From NCBI GenBank assembly GCA_963575745.1, contig CAUYUJ010009469.1:33501-97500 (forward strand): a stretch of 64,000 nucleotides of DNA. The letters run 5' to 3'. Shown here one piece after another: positions 53,965-63,835 of the stretch (position 1 is its first letter; every line of letters begins with the position of its first letter). Both the position numbers and the translations under genes were made by a program. Source of the DNA: Prorocentrum cordatum. Its lineage: Eukaryota > Sar > Dinophyceae > Prorocentrales > Prorocentraceae. The notes under the pieces were generated by a model. It ran no database searches, was not told the origin of the DNA, and saw only the letters and a program-made list of their open reading frames with translations.

Positions 53965-54110
53965 CAGGGCTGGACCTGAACGGTATTTTTGCGATTTCGT
54001 GGGCCGTGTTCGTTTCGGCTTCGTTTTGCGGCAAAGGCGGACTGAAGACCAAAAGCCAAGGAACACGAAGACGAAACGAAAGCGAAGAACACCGTTTAGG
54101 CTCAGCCCTG
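53965..54110 (+). mobile_element. Fam-H hAT-like MITE, copy 3
   Basis: A 146-bp element with CAGGGCTGGACCTGAACGGT and CCGTTTAGGCTCAGCCCTG ends. The flanks CCGAGAG and CCGAGAA suggest a 7-8 bp target duplication with a change. A further Fam-H right-end fragment is at 54257-54275. Confidence 0.88.
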
Positions 54111-54429
54111 CCGAGAATCATCCGGGTCGGAAGAAAGGGGGAGAGAGAGAGAGAGAGAAAGAGAGAGACAGCATGGAAAGGAGGGCCACGATCTCTGCTC
54201 CACGCGCTTCCTAGCGGCCCCGCCGCCGCGCGCTCTCCACGAGCTTGCTCGCTAACCGTTTAGGTTCAGCCTGGGGGGAGCCTCTGCCCAGGAAAACGAA
54301 AACTAAACGAAAACAAACCGAAAACGAACACCAAACGAAAATTGAAGACAAACAGCCAAGGAAAACGAAAACGAACATTACCCCAGTGCGACCCTACCTA
54401 GAAGTTGGAGCCCCTAGGAAAGCAGCATT

Positions 54430-55150
54430 AGTTGCTATGCTATGCCATGCTATGTTATGCTATTATATGCTATGCTGCGCTATGCTATTCTATGCTATTA
54501 TATGCTATGATATGCTATGTCATGTTGCGCTGTGCTATGCTATGCTATGCTATGCTAAGCTGCGCTATGCTATGTTATGTTATGCTATGCTATGCTGCGT
54601 TATGCTATGCTATGCTATGCTATGCTTGGCTATGGTATGCTATGCTTGGCTTGAGCCTCTGGACTTGAGCCGAAATGGTTACGGAAGGCACTGCTTGCGG
54701 GGGCTCGGGTCCGGCCATCGAGGCTAGCTCGGCATCTGCCGCACATTGTTTTTCTGTTGCCTTTCCTTTGCTTTGAGTTTGCTTTGCTTTGCGTTGCTTG
54801 TGCTTTGCTTTGCTGTCGCTTCTGTTGCTTTGCCTTTGCTTTGCTGCTGTGCTATGCTCTGCTTTGCTATGCTATGCTATGCTATGCTGCGCGGTGCTAT
54901 GCTGTGCTGAGTTGCGCTATGCTATGCTATGCTATGCTATGCTATGCTGCGCAATGCTATGCTATGATGGGCTTTGCTATGATATGCTGTGCTGCGCTAT
55001 GCCGTGCTACGCTCTGCTATGCTGTGCTCTGCTATTCTAAAGCTCGACGAAGCTAAGATGAAGGTAAGCTAAGCTAACATAAACCTGAGCTAAGATGAAG
55101 CTAAGCTAAACTAAGATGGAATAAGCTAAGCTAAGATGAGATAAGCAACG
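54430..55150. repeat. TATGC, CTTTG and CTAAG pentamer-like repeats
   Basis: TATGCTATGC runs at 54430-54650 and 54860-55030, CTTTGCTTTG runs at 54765-54860, and AGCTAAG runs at 55050-55160. The CATAGCATA words complement those in the 41-43 kb tract. Confidence 0.93.
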
Positions 55151-55774
55151 CTAAGCTAAGGGGACGCAACTGGCGGAACCGCGGGGCGGATCCTGGTGGA
55201 ACCGCCCGGGGCGATATCCACTGCCCGGCCCCTTTAAGCTAGAGAGTAAGAACCCTTCTAGGCAGAGCCTAGGTAGGGAACAAAACGAAGCACAAACAAA
55301 ACGAAAACAAACAAGGAAAGCCAAGGAAAAACAACACAAAACGAACGCGGAGCCTCTGCCCAGGGCCTGGGCCTCTGCGGGCCCGTCGGCCGGGCCCCGG
55401 ACGCGAGGAGCCTCAGCGCCCAGCGGCCGATCGGGGGCGGATGATGACTAGGAGGGGGTGGCTTTCATGGCGCGCGCCATGCTTTTTCCCCAGATTTCAT
55501 GGCGCCTCTTCCTATTTCAGTACGTCCCTGGCCTCCCCGCTGGGCCCGGGCCTCTGCGGGCCCGTCATGATTTGCACCCCCCCCTCTTTGACACCCCCCC
55601 CTCTTGGACACCCCCTCTTGGACACCCCCCCCTCTGGCCTCCCCGCCGGACCGCGCACATGCCGCAGGTCATGATTTGCACCCCCCCCTCTTGGACACCC
55701 CCCTCTTGGCCGCTCCCGAGCCGAGCCACCGGGGGGCCCCTGCGGCGGCCCCCCGCGGGCCGGGGGCCGACAGA
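55151..55774. other. Unassigned region between LINE and copy 2
   Basis: No gene. It includes AAAACGAAAACAAAC-rich sequence near 55280-55340 and CTCTTGGACACCCCCC units (about 18 bp) at 55575-55710. Confidence 0.6.
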
Positions 55775-55955
55775 TGGGAAGTGGGGGGGGAGACCAACGC
55801 CCAGAACATACAGGGAAATACAGGGGTATCCTGTTCATTTGTGTGTGTGTACTTATTTGTTTCCGCCTAGCTCTTGACCCGAAGAGGCTCGCTCTCCACC
55901 CGCAGACCAACAACAAGTGTGTGCATTTGCTTGCGTGCCCCAGGGCCCCCTTCCA
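55775..55955 (+). mobile_element. Fam-A element, copy 9, diverged and lacking left end
   Basis: ATGGGAAGTGGGGGGGAGAC, GGGGTATCCTGTTCATTTGT and, after about 65 bp of other sequence, GCCCCAGGGCCCCCTTCC. Confidence 0.65.
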
Positions 55956-56214
55956 CGGGAGCGAGTCGCGCGCAGGGCGCCCGGGGCCGCCCGGAGCGAC
56001 GAGGCCCCCCCGGGGCCTCCGCAGTGCCCCGAGAGCCGCCCCTCGCGCGGTGGACACACCAATCACGGCGGGAGGTCTCCCGCTGCCTCTTGGGCATTTC
56101 TCTCTTTTTCGGCGAGGGCCATCGAGGAGCATCTGTGATCCCCGGGGCCTCCACAGTGCCCAGAGAGCTCCTCGCGCGGAGGCACGAATCACGACGGGAG
56201 GTTTCCCGCTGCCT

Positions 56215-56465
56215 CTTTTTAGAGAGGCTCCTAAATGGGGTCCGAGTAGATGGGGCCGAAGGATCTCGCGGCATCGCCAATGCATCGCCGAGGTATCGGC
56301 GATGCATCCGCGATGTATCGGCGATGCATCGGCGACGTCAGCGATGCAACGACGACGTCGGCGTGGAGAAAATTGGGCCCCACATCGAGCCGCATCGCCG
56401 ATGCATCGGCGATGCGGCGCGATCCTCGGACCCCGGTCTACTCCGACCCCATCTGGGAGGCCTAG
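56215..56465 (+). mobile_element. Fam-L element, copy 2
   Basis: GGGGTCCGAGTAGATGGGGC at the left and ACTCCGACCCCATCTGGGAGGCC at the right are inverted complements around ATGCATCGGCGA tandem units. Confidence 0.8.
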
Positions 56466-56468
56466 ACT

Positions 56469-56605
56469 CTTGGCACCGCTCGGACGCGTGCACCTTTTTC
56501 CCCGGCGAGGACCGTCGAGGAGCCTCTCTGATCCGTCAGCGAAAGATATATGCGCACGAGATCCGCAAAAAGTGTTCGGGGAGGGAACGCCCGAGCGATG
56601 GCGAG
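56469..56605 (+). mobile_element. Fam-C MITE, copy 11, diverged
   Basis: CTTGGCACCGCTCGGACGC to GCCCGAGCGATGGCGAG, 137 bp. The interior CGGCGAGGACCGTCGAGGAG is clearly related. Confidence 0.85.
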
Positions 56606-56669
56606 CTTACCTCTGTGCGGCCTCTCGGGGCCCTCGCCCGGCCCCGGGGCCGTCCAAGAGCGGCTCGAG

Positions 56670-56795
56670 AACTTCCTCCTCCTCCGCATCCTCCCCCTTC
56701 CCCCTCCTCCTCTTCCTCCGCATCCTCCCCCTTCCCCTTCTTCCTCCTCCTCCTCCTCCTCCTCCTCCTCCTCCTCCTCCTCATTGTCCTCATCC
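56670..56795. repeat. CTC-rich microsatellite
   Basis: CTC with CCCCTTCC interruptions. Confidence 0.93.
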
Positions 56796-56915
56796 TCAAC
56801 CAGCCCTGGCCCTCCCCTTCCTCCGCGCGCCGGCCGCCGGCCGCCACCGCGAGCACGGCGGCTGGCGATCCTCTCGCTCGCTCCCTGGGAGCCGACGTTC
56901 GGATAGAATCCTCGG

Positions 56916-57083
56916 AGGTGGACACAGACCTCCTGCCCTGACACGTCGATTAAGGAATTGGCCGTTTTCAGTTCGCGGGAGGGCGTCGCGGCCGTCATTT
57001 TTGCGGGTCCAGGTCCGTCGGTGTCGGTCCCATGCCGTTTTCACCAAGGGGAGGTTTAGTAAAAGGAGGTTTGTCCACCGCCG
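56916..57083 (+). mobile_element. Fam-F element, copy 3
   Basis: GGTGGACACAGACCTCCTGC to AAAGGAGGTTTGTCCACCGCC, about 168 bp, intact TIRs. Confidence 0.87.
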
Positions 57084-57603
57084 AAATCACGACGTCGGGG
57101 CCTATGTCCATTTCAACACACTTAGTGAGGAAGAGAACGACTTTCAAGTGCAACCGGCATTCGCGTTTCGACGGTGGCTCTTGAATCTTGCGGTCCGCTC
57201 CCATTTTCTCCTTCAGAAAAAGCAACAAACAGTCACGACGTCGGGGCCATGAAGGGGCACTTCGGGGCCCCTCTGAGAGCCAGCAGGGGTCCTCCAGGGG
57301 CCCTGCAGTGCCCCTCCACGAGACCCCCAGCAAGATCGGCCCCAGGACGGGTCCCTCCCATGCGGTGAGCATGGGAGCCTGGTGTACCCTCGTAAGTCCG
57401 TTTTTAGCGTCGATTAGCGTCCGGGAGTCGATGAGATAGCGCCGATTTAGCGTCGATTAGCGTCGATTAGCGTTGATTTGGCGTCGATTCGCAAGAGCCG
57501 ACAAGATGGTATGGGAGGCTCACATGAGTTGCCACCGAACTCCCAAGGTCCATCCTGGCACGTGTTTCGGGCGGCGTCTAGCCATGGCGTCGACGGCCTC
57601 CAG
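57084..57603. other. Region upstream of copy 2
   Basis: No further exon recognised. TTAGCGTCGATTAGCGTCGA units lie at 57405-57490. A frame open into exon 2.1 has no clear start codon. A promoter cannot be recognised. Confidence 0.5.
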
Positions 57604-57738
57604 AGGGCCTGGGTCGTCGTCGGCGAGGAGTGGGACGGTTCCAACCCGTTCTGGCAGCACGCCGCAGCGGGGAGCTGCGCTGGCGTCATGGAGCACGTGG
57701 CCATGTACCCCGTCGACACTATCAAGACCCGCATGCAG
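57604..57738 (+). CDS. Mitoferrin-like carrier copy 2, exon 2.1
   Basis: It encodes GEEWDGSNPFWQHAAAGSCA then GVMEHVAMYPVDTIKTRMQ: helix 1 and first carrier signature. It corresponds to exons 1.2 and 1.3 of copy 1 without an intron between. The acceptor is probably CTCCAG|AGGG. The donor ATGCAG|GCCT (GC) is chosen because the same phase and place are used in copy 1; the frame stays open to 57832, so a later end is possible. The start codon is not identified. Confidence 0.87.
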
Positions 57739-57903
57739 GCCTGCGCCGTGGAGCCCGGCGGGGAAGACGGCGGCGTCGGCGAGAAGGCAACGGCGGTGGC
57801 ATCGTCGTTTCGGAGGCTTTTGGGCGTCTCCTGAGATTCTCGCCGCCACGTCTAGACGCAGCGTGAAGAAGCTGCAGGGATGGACCCTGTTGGCAGGGGT
57901 CCG

Positions 57904-57953
57904 GGGACACCATCGAGACCCGCTGCGCCGTGGAGCCCAGCGGGGAAGAGAAA
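57904..57953 (+). pseudogene. Partial duplicate of exon 2.1 end
   Basis: GACACCATCGAGACCCGC and TGCGCCGTGGAGCCCAGCGG copy 57715-57767 with a 9-bp deletion (ATGCAGGCC) and a Lys-to-Glu change in the signature. It is about 190 bp after the original. It is a relic, not a usable exon. Confidence 0.8.
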
Positions 57954-58194
57954 GGCACTCAGACTTTTACAATACGGGTTGAAAAGCTATCCTTGGGAAG
58001 TCCTCCAGGAGGGGGTCAGGACCTCCCATGGGGCCCGCAGATAGGAAAACCACACAGCCGGATGTCTAGGAGCGCACCGACACCGCAGTGTCATGAGCAT
58101 GTTTCTCTCGGAGAGGCAAGCGAATGAGGAGGAGGAATAAGAAGAAGAAACCACCCAAGAGCAGAAGACCAGCACGCAACATAAGCACGAATTT

Positions 58195-58360
58195 TGGTAG
58201 GTCCGCGCAGCTTTCTCGAGTCGACGGTCCACCCACAAGCCTCAACCCCGCGCGCGGAGCGCGGCAGGGGCGGCGCTGGATGCTCCGCCCCTGGGTTGCG
58301 GGAGGGGGGCGACTCGTTGACATCCGCGCGGACCTCTATCGGCTTCTGTTTGCGTTGTTG
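58195..58360 (-). repeat. Fam-K repeat, copy 3 (reversed, diverged)
   Basis: GTCCGCGCAGCTTTC at the left, GGCGGCGCTGGATGCTCCGC centre and ACATCCGCGCGGACCTC at the right. Confidence 0.6.
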
Positions 58361-58501
58361 TTTGCCGCTAACGAGCATGTCTTCCACGAGGGTCGAGAGG
58401 AGTGAGAAGGTGAGAAGGAGGAAGAGGCCATCCGCGATAATGGAAGCGCTGTTGTGCTGCATGTGATGGCGTGGCGATCTGCTTCACGACGGGGCCCGGA
58501 G

Positions 58502-58654
58502 GAGCCTGGAGGCCGCGCTCCCGGTGTCGCGGAGACGGTGCGGGTGGTGCTGCGGGAGCAGGGTGCTTCTGGGCTGATGCGGGGCTGCTTCGCAATCGGC
58601 GTCGGCTGCATCCCGGCTCACGTGGGCCTGTTCTGCACGTACGAATTCGCGAAG
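58502..58654 (+). CDS. Mitoferrin-like carrier copy 2, exon 2.2
   Basis: It encodes VAETVRVVLREQGASGLMRG then CFAIGVGCIPAHVGLFCTYE and FAK: matrix helix and helix 2 of repeat 1. It equals exon 1.4 plus the start of exon 1.5; copy 1 has an intron inside IGAG that is absent here. The acceptor CCGGAG|GAGC keeps phase 0 from KTRMQ; GGAG|GCCG is the alternative. The donor is GCGAAG|GCGC (GC). Confidence 0.88.
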
Positions 58655-58789
58655 GCGCGTCATCATCATATTTCTTTACCACAGCCACCACCCGTACCAT
58701 CATCATCACCACCATCCTCATTCACCATCGTTCGGCTCTGGCATTGTGATGGGATGATGGAGAGGAAATCGTTATCCGTGTATGTACAT

Positions 58790-58980
58790 ATGTAAATATA
58801 TATAGTCATGGATATGCATCTGAATATAGATATGGATAACAATTTACATGTATCTACATATACACATGTGTATGTATATGTAAAACGTACATAAACATAT
58901 ATATATATATACACATACGTATATGTATGGATCCACATGTAAATACATACATATATACTCATACATCAAACGTGCATGTA
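58790..58980. repeat. ATGTATATAC-type AT-rich tract
   Basis: Degenerate TATATGTA and ACATATA words in the intron after exon 2.2. No gene. Confidence 0.85.
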
Positions 58981-59024
58981 ACCACACGGGTTTTGAGAAA
59001 CTATTCCGCGATAGTTCCGCGAAG

Positions 59025-59158
59025 GTGCGCCTGATGGACCCGCGAGTGGCCGAGCACCAGCCCGTGCAGGCCGCCGCCTGCGGGGCCCTGGCAACGATCG
59101 TGCACGACATGATCATCACCCCGACCGACGTCGTGAAGCAGCGCCTGCAGCTGGGCCG
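59025..59158 (+). CDS. Mitoferrin-like carrier copy 2, exon 2.3
   Basis: It encodes VRLMDPRVAEHQPVQAAACG then ALATIVHDMIITPTDVVKQR: loop, helix 3 and second signature. It joins what copy 1 splits into exons 1.5 and 1.6. The acceptor is GCGAAG|GTGC, where CGCGAAGG (59018-59025) repeats the donor-side CGCGAAGG (58648-58655). The donor is GGGCCG|GTGC (GT), at the same codon as exon 1.6. It is 134 nt. Confidence 0.92.
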
Positions 59159-59324
59159 GTGCCCCGCTTCCAAGGCTTTCGGAAGGGCTTCGCTTGTGTC
59201 TGTATGTCTTCGGCAGGCTTCGAGGAAGGGGTCGCTGTCCGAACTGCGCCTCGCCGAAGGCGTTCCGGGGGTGCCCGCCTCGTCCCGAACGGCCGCCGGA
59301 GGCCCGAGTTCTGGCCCGAATCGG

Positions 59325-59550
59325 GAGCCTTGAGACGGGGGTCGATGCAAACGGGGGTCAGCCAGGGCGCCAGCTCCTGCAGGATCCTGCAGAGCCAGGG
59401 GTGCACTGACCCGGGCTTGGGTGCAGGATCATGCAGGATCTTTCAGGATTCTTCGCGTTGACCCGGGTTTGGGTGCAGGATCTTGCAGGATCTTGCAGGC
59501 CTGACTGACCCGGGTCTGGATTGACCCGGGTCAGGAGATCCCCGACCGAA
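59325..59550 (+). repeat. Interspersed repeat Fam-I, copy 4
   Basis: The best-preserved copy: GGGAGCCTTGAGACGGGGGT, TGCAAACGGGGGTCAGCCAG, several GCAGGATC words and GGTCTGGATTGACCCGGGTC. Confidence 0.85.
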
Positions 59551-59674
59551 AGCCAGACGAAAGGTTCTGTAAATGAATAGATCGAAGTTTGCGACTGAGA
59601 CAGGCACGCTTGCAGCAGTTGGGTATCTAAAGAGAGCCTTCCAACGCATTTCGCGTCAGTATAACCTGCTGATT

Positions 59675-59835
59675 GTGCCCGTACAGTGCCGTTTTTGATG
59701 CATGCTCCGCGTGCGGACCATGTATTAAAATAAAGGGTTGATTAATACATACAAGGATGAGTTTATGCATTAGTTTATTCATACATTAATCACGCATTAA
59801 AATTTCTATATCTTAGAAATCCTATGTATTGAATA
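59675..59835 (+). repeat. Fam-M AT-rich repeat, copy 2
   Basis: CGTACAGTGCCGTTTTTGAT, CCGCGTGCGGACCATGTATT and GATGAGTTTATGCATTAGTT are in the same order as copy 1. Confidence 0.7.
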
Positions 59836-60013
59836 AATTGCCCTGTACGTCTTCTCTCCAGGTTCCATACGAAGCGCCAGGGGGGCGCCCCCCGCCGACA
59901 GCCCCGAATCGACTCCCTGTCGGGGACAAGCGCCGACGGCGCCACACACCCCGGTGCGTCGTCGAGGCCAAGTTGATCCCCGTCGTGGGGATCCCCCCCC
60001 ACGCGTGTTAAGA

Positions 60014-60175
60014 TCAGGAGGGGAAAAAACACACAGACACAATGAATCGTCGATCCCCAGGAAAATATAGGAAATATGGGAAGTGGGGGGGAAGACAGAA
60101 ACCCAGAAGACATGGAAAAATATGGGGAATTCTTTTATTTGTGTGTATGCATTTGTGTGTCCCAGGGCCCCTTCA
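60014..60175 (+). mobile_element. Fam-A element, copy 8 (TSD TAAGA)
   Basis: TCAGGAGGGGAAAAAACACA to CAGGGCCCCTTCA, 162 bp, flanked by TAAGA at 60009-60013 and 60176-60180. The cleanest copy. Confidence 0.94.
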
Positions 60176-60480
60176 TAAGAGTCGCAAAAGGGGGATAGCA
60201 GCGCGAAGGCCTGAGGCAAAGGTGTCTTGGAGTCGCGCTGCGTGCTCGGGTGTTCCGGGGCCCTTCCCGAGCCGCAAGAGTTCCACGCCAAACGGTCCAC
60301 GATGACACTCGAGAAGCAGAAAGGAGGTTATCTGGTCGAGAGCCGGACCAGGTCGGAACGGACCTTTTGGGTCGGCGTTGGGCCCCCTTCTCCGCCGCCC
60401 TCTCCCGGCGGCGCCCCTGTCGGGGAATCTACCGGGCATGGGAGGGAGGTCGTCGCCAGGGCCCCATAGAGTCCAGGTTT

Positions 60481-60617
60481 GAGTCGGGCCTGTCCCTCTA
60501 CAGGGGTAATATTCAAAAATAGTCAACAAAATAGTCAGGGGACTGTTTTTCATTATTTCTGGACATCTTATGTATCTTTCGTCGAAAATCCCCCTGTAGG
60601 GGGACAGGCCCGACCTA
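60481..60617 (+). mobile_element. Fam-D MITE, copy 3 (13-bp direct repeats)
   Basis: GAGTCGGGCCTGTCCCTCTA to GGGGGACAGGCCCGACCTAA. Outside lie CATAGAGTCCAGG (60465-60477) and CATGGAGTCCAGG (60620-60632). Confidence 0.88.
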
Positions 60618-60914
60618 ACCATGGAGTCCAGGCCTCCCAGATAAGTACTTGTCATTGGACAGGTGGACGTCCTCGATGAATGCACCTGTCGATCATAGGA
60701 CGAAACTGAAGCTCTGACAAACGGAAAGAAGATGTGAAGGCAGAAAGTAGCATAGGAAGCATGGCACACCACGTCACCGTACCAGGCGAGACTGACTAAT
60801 TTGTCTGTCGTTCAAAATGGTAGCATCCACCTTCAGGCCCTAGCTGACCATGGCGTCGTCCAGGGCCTTTGTGTTCCTTTCGCCTTGGGGCCAGATCTTT
60901 ATGGCCTGCAGCGG

Positions 60915-61075
60915 GTCAGCAGATGGGGTCGGAGAATCGCGCCACATCGCCGACGCTGGGTTGGCGGCGATGCATCGCCGACGTCGCCGATGTATCACCG
61001 ATGCATTGCCGATGCATCGGCAATGCATTAGCGAAGCGGCGCGATCCTTCGACAACATCCAATCGGACCCCACCT
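60915..61075 (+). mobile_element. Fam-L element, copy 3
   Basis: AGCAGATGGGGTCGGAGAAT at the left and CAATCGGACCCCACCTAGGA at the right around GATGCATCGCCGA-type units. Confidence 0.78.
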
Positions 61076-61673
61076 AGGAAGCCACTATAAACGGAGATAT
61101 GGTTAGACATGTCTGGATCGGGGTAAATCGCTCCAGAGCGCTCTGGAACGCTTTGCGAAGGCCGCGGCGCCCGATACATCCTTCACAGCCGCCTGATCTC
61201 ACATATTACAAATTTATTCCGATCGGAGTTTGTCCCTCTCTTGTCTTCGTTTTACTTGGATGTACCATCGGGCACTGACAGAACGCCCTCTCTTAGACAA
61301 GTCGACAGGAAATCTACACCAGCGCTCTCGACATTAGTATTCGAGTGAGCTGGTGCAGTCCCCAGTCGGATTCGCTAATCGACGCGCGTTTCTTTGGATA
61401 GGTTCGATTGTTTGGGACGTCGTTCAGCGACCCTGCTGTGATCAATTCGGAATGCGGTGCCGTGCGCACGTGGAGTGCTCCTGGCATCTTTCGTTAAAGA
61501 GCGTTGTGCTGAAAGGTGTTTGTCCAACCCCCCGAAAGCAAGGCGGGCACGCCGAGGAATTTGCAGCCATGGGTCGAAGCACTATCTATGATTCGTTTTC
61601 TCCCGCTGGATCTGGCAAAGTCCTGGTTGTCTGTGATCCTGACGTCGTCCGTCATCGTCGTCGTCGTCGTCAG
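61076..61673. other. Intron sequence before exon 2.4
   Basis: No gene or known repeat seen, apart from seven CGT units ending at the acceptor. Confidence 0.5.
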
Positions 61674-62053
61674 GTACTCAGGGATAGCAGATTGCGTGGT
61701 GTCCATGTGGCGGCACGAAGGGCCGCTGGCTTTCTACCGCAGCCTCCCCACCACCCTCATCGCCGAGTGTCCGTTCCACGGCGTGCTCGTGGCCTCGAAC
61801 GAGTCGCTGAAGGTCCTCCTCGGCCTGGAGAAGCGCGGGGACGTCCAGAGCGACAGCCGGGTCCCCGTGGCGATGCACTTCGTGTCCACGGGCCTGAGCG
61901 GCATGTTCGCGGCCGTGGTGACGCAGCCGCTGGACGTCGTCAAGACGCGCCTGCAGACGCAGAGCGTCGCGGCCGGCGCGGAGGGCGAGGTGGTCGTGAG
62001 GTACAGCGGCATGGTGTCCACGGCTCGGCTGATATGGCGCGAGGACTCGGAGG
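61674..62053 (+). CDS. Mitoferrin-like carrier copy 2, exon 2.4
   Basis: One 380-nt exon encodes YSGIADCVVSMWRHEGPLAF, YRSLPTTLIAECPFHGVLVA, SNESLKVLLGL, a loop, FVSTGLSGMFAAVVTQPLDV, VKTRLQTQ and RYSGMVSTARLIWRED. It covers the end of repeat 2 and most of repeat 3, the material of exons 1.7 to 1.10. The acceptor is CGTCAG|GTAC. The 3' boundary, near EGGG, is approximate. The loop between repeats is longer than in copy 1 and carries SVAAGAEGEVVVR. Confidence 0.92.
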
Positions 62054-62086
62054 GGGGCGGTCGTCGCCCGGTGTCGAAGCCAGGCT

Positions 62087-62260
62087 TCGCGGACGGACAG
62101 ACACGCCTTTATAGTAAAGCGTGGTTCAGTGAAAACGACCTCGGGCCCAAACCTGGCGGGCGCAAGCCTGGAAAAAGGCGGCCGCGGCGCCCTCTGGAGA
62201 GCCGAGAACGGACAGCTCACTAATCGACGTGTCAGGGTCGGAGGTCTGTCCACCCCCGAA
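62087..62260 (-). mobile_element. Fam-F element, copy 4 (reversed)
   Basis: The complement of the family: GACGGACAGACACGCCTTTA at the left, CGACGTGTCAGGGTCGGAGG and TCTGTCCACCCCC at the right. It begins about 30 bp after exon 2.4. Confidence 0.82.
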
Positions 62261-62558
62261 CAGGTTGTGAGGGTGCGTGTGCGGGAGGTGTGCACGCCAC
62301 CACGGCGCGTGCAGCACGCATCGGCGGTGAGCGACGGGGGGAAGGGAACCGAACCGTCCAGATGTTGTTCCTGCAGATGCATCGAACCGAACCGTCCAGA
62401 GCGATGATCCCTGATGCAATAACGGGGGCCTAAGCGAGGCCACGTCTTCACTTGGAGGCGAGGGAGGGGGGGGAATGAGAAGGAACAGGCCTCCTCAGAA
62501 GGCGGCGGGACTTCTCAGAAACCCTCGCGCCTTCTGAGATGTTTTCCGCGTCTTCGGG
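62261..62558. other. Unassigned
   Basis: CGAACCGTCCAGA is repeated at 62348 and 62391; CTTCTCAGAAGG-type words follow, resembling Fam-G interiors. No gene. Confidence 0.5.
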
Positions 62559-62738
62559 TACAGTCGGGGCCCTGAAGAAGGAACCCTTTTCGTTGGGGAG
62601 GGGCTCCGTGTTCCTTAATTGTTTCGCAGCTTGCCTTGGATTTTCCTCAGGTTTTCGATACGAAATCGAAGTTTAACTTATGGAAAATAGGGGCCTCGCT
62701 CCTTATTTAGGGTTCCTTAGGTCAACGCCTCGACTGTA
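62559..62738 (+). mobile_element. Fam-E MITE, copy 3
   Basis: Exactly 180 bp, TACAGTCGGGGCCCTGAAGA to AACGCCTCGACTGTA. Confidence 0.93.
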
Positions 62739-62981
62739 AGGCTCAGAGAACTTCTCAGAAGGCTGGGGGCCTTCCGAGCCTTCTCAGAAGGCCTCTTCCT
62801 TCTCTCTTTTCCCCCCTCGCTCGCCGCCGGACGTGAGTACCTCGCTCGAGGCTGGCCGGTCCTCCCTGGGCAGAGGCCGGAGAGCAGGTGGCAGCACACG
62901 AAGAGGACGGAAGGATGAGGAGCAGAGCGGGGTGCGAGGCCAGAGGTTTGGGGCACTCCGGGTCCGGGAGTGGTCCCTGCC

Positions 62982-63161
62982 TACAGTCGGGGCCCTGAAG
63001 AAGGAACCCTTTTCGTTGAGGAGGGGCTCGGTGTTCCTTAGTTCTTTTGCAGTTCGCCTTTGGTTTTGCTTAGGGTTTCGACGGGAAATCGAAGTTTAAC
63101 TTGTGGGGAAAAGGGGCCTCGTTCCTTATTTAGGGTTCCTTAGGTCAACGCCTCGACTGTA
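62982..63161 (+). mobile_element. Fam-E MITE, copy 4
   Basis: Exactly 180 bp, same ends as copy 3, 243 bp downstream of it and in the same orientation. Confidence 0.93.
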
Positions 63162-63368
63162 TTTCCCTTCCCCTTTCCCTCCCCCTTCCCATTCCCCTTT
63201 TCCCTCGCCCTTGCCCTTCCCCCCTCCTGCTCCCGCTCCCGCCTGCCCGTGCAGCAATCCATGCACGGCGATCGCATAGTCGCCAGGGTGCCGGAGGCAC
63301 GGGCCAAGATTGTCTCCCCGAGTTCTAGATGGACGCGGCTTTCGGGCCAATGGAGTAGCGTAGCGTGG

Positions 63369-63524
63369 CTAGGGGGCCACATGCGAACCCTACCCCTACC
63401 CCCCACGATTTCTGAGGGGGAGGGTGGGGTTCACTTCACTCGGGAGCTCCCGAACGAAGTGAACCCCACCCTCCCCCTCAGAAATCGTGGGGGGTAGGGG
63501 TAGGGTTCGCATGTGGCCCCCTAG
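63369..63524. repeat. Perfect 69-bp inverted repeat (hairpin)
   Basis: The left arm at 63369-63437 begins CTAGGGGGCCACATGCGAAC. It is the exact complement of the right arm at 63456-63524. The 18-base loop contains another palindrome, CGGGAGCTCCCG. Probably a young foldback element with CTAG at both tips. Confidence 0.95.
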
Positions 63525-63654
63525 TAGCGGGTTGAGGAGCGGTCGGACTTTTGGGGGCCTATTCCGGTTTTTCCCCATATCCTAAGGATTGGGGTTCTTG
63601 TTATTACTCTGACGCCTCCCACTGCTCCTCCTTCCTCCCGCTCGCGCCTCCCTC

Positions 63655-63835
63655 CTCCCAATGATAATCACCAGATAAGACAAGACAAGATAAGATACGA
63701 CAAGATAAGATAAGATAGCACAATATATGATAAGGTAAGATAAGATAGGACTCGATAAGATAAGATGAGATTCGCTCACAGTCACATTCAGTCAGACTCA
63801 CTCACAGTCACATTCACTCACACTCACACTCTCTC
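63655..63835. repeat. GATAAGATAA and CACTCACA simple repeats
   Basis: AGATAAGATA words at 63675-63770, then TCACAGTCACATTCA words to 63830. No gene to the window end. Confidence 0.92.

Larger units (their letters stand above)
57604..62053 (+). other. Mitoferrin-like carrier gene, copy 2 (locus span, 3' end beyond window or unseen)
   Basis: Four exons joined in frame encode repeat 1 through the matrix helix of repeat 3. The segment equivalent to FFRGLGPR of copy 1 is not found between 62054 and 64000, so the last exon probably lies to the right. Same strand as copy 1, separated from its end by the LINE and 4 kb of repeats: a tandem duplicate. Confidence 0.8.

Noticed and set aside
58790-58930. 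TATA-like promoter sequence
   Set aside because: It is a TATATGTA-type repeat in an intron of copy 2, and dinoflagellate promoters generally lack a TATA box.
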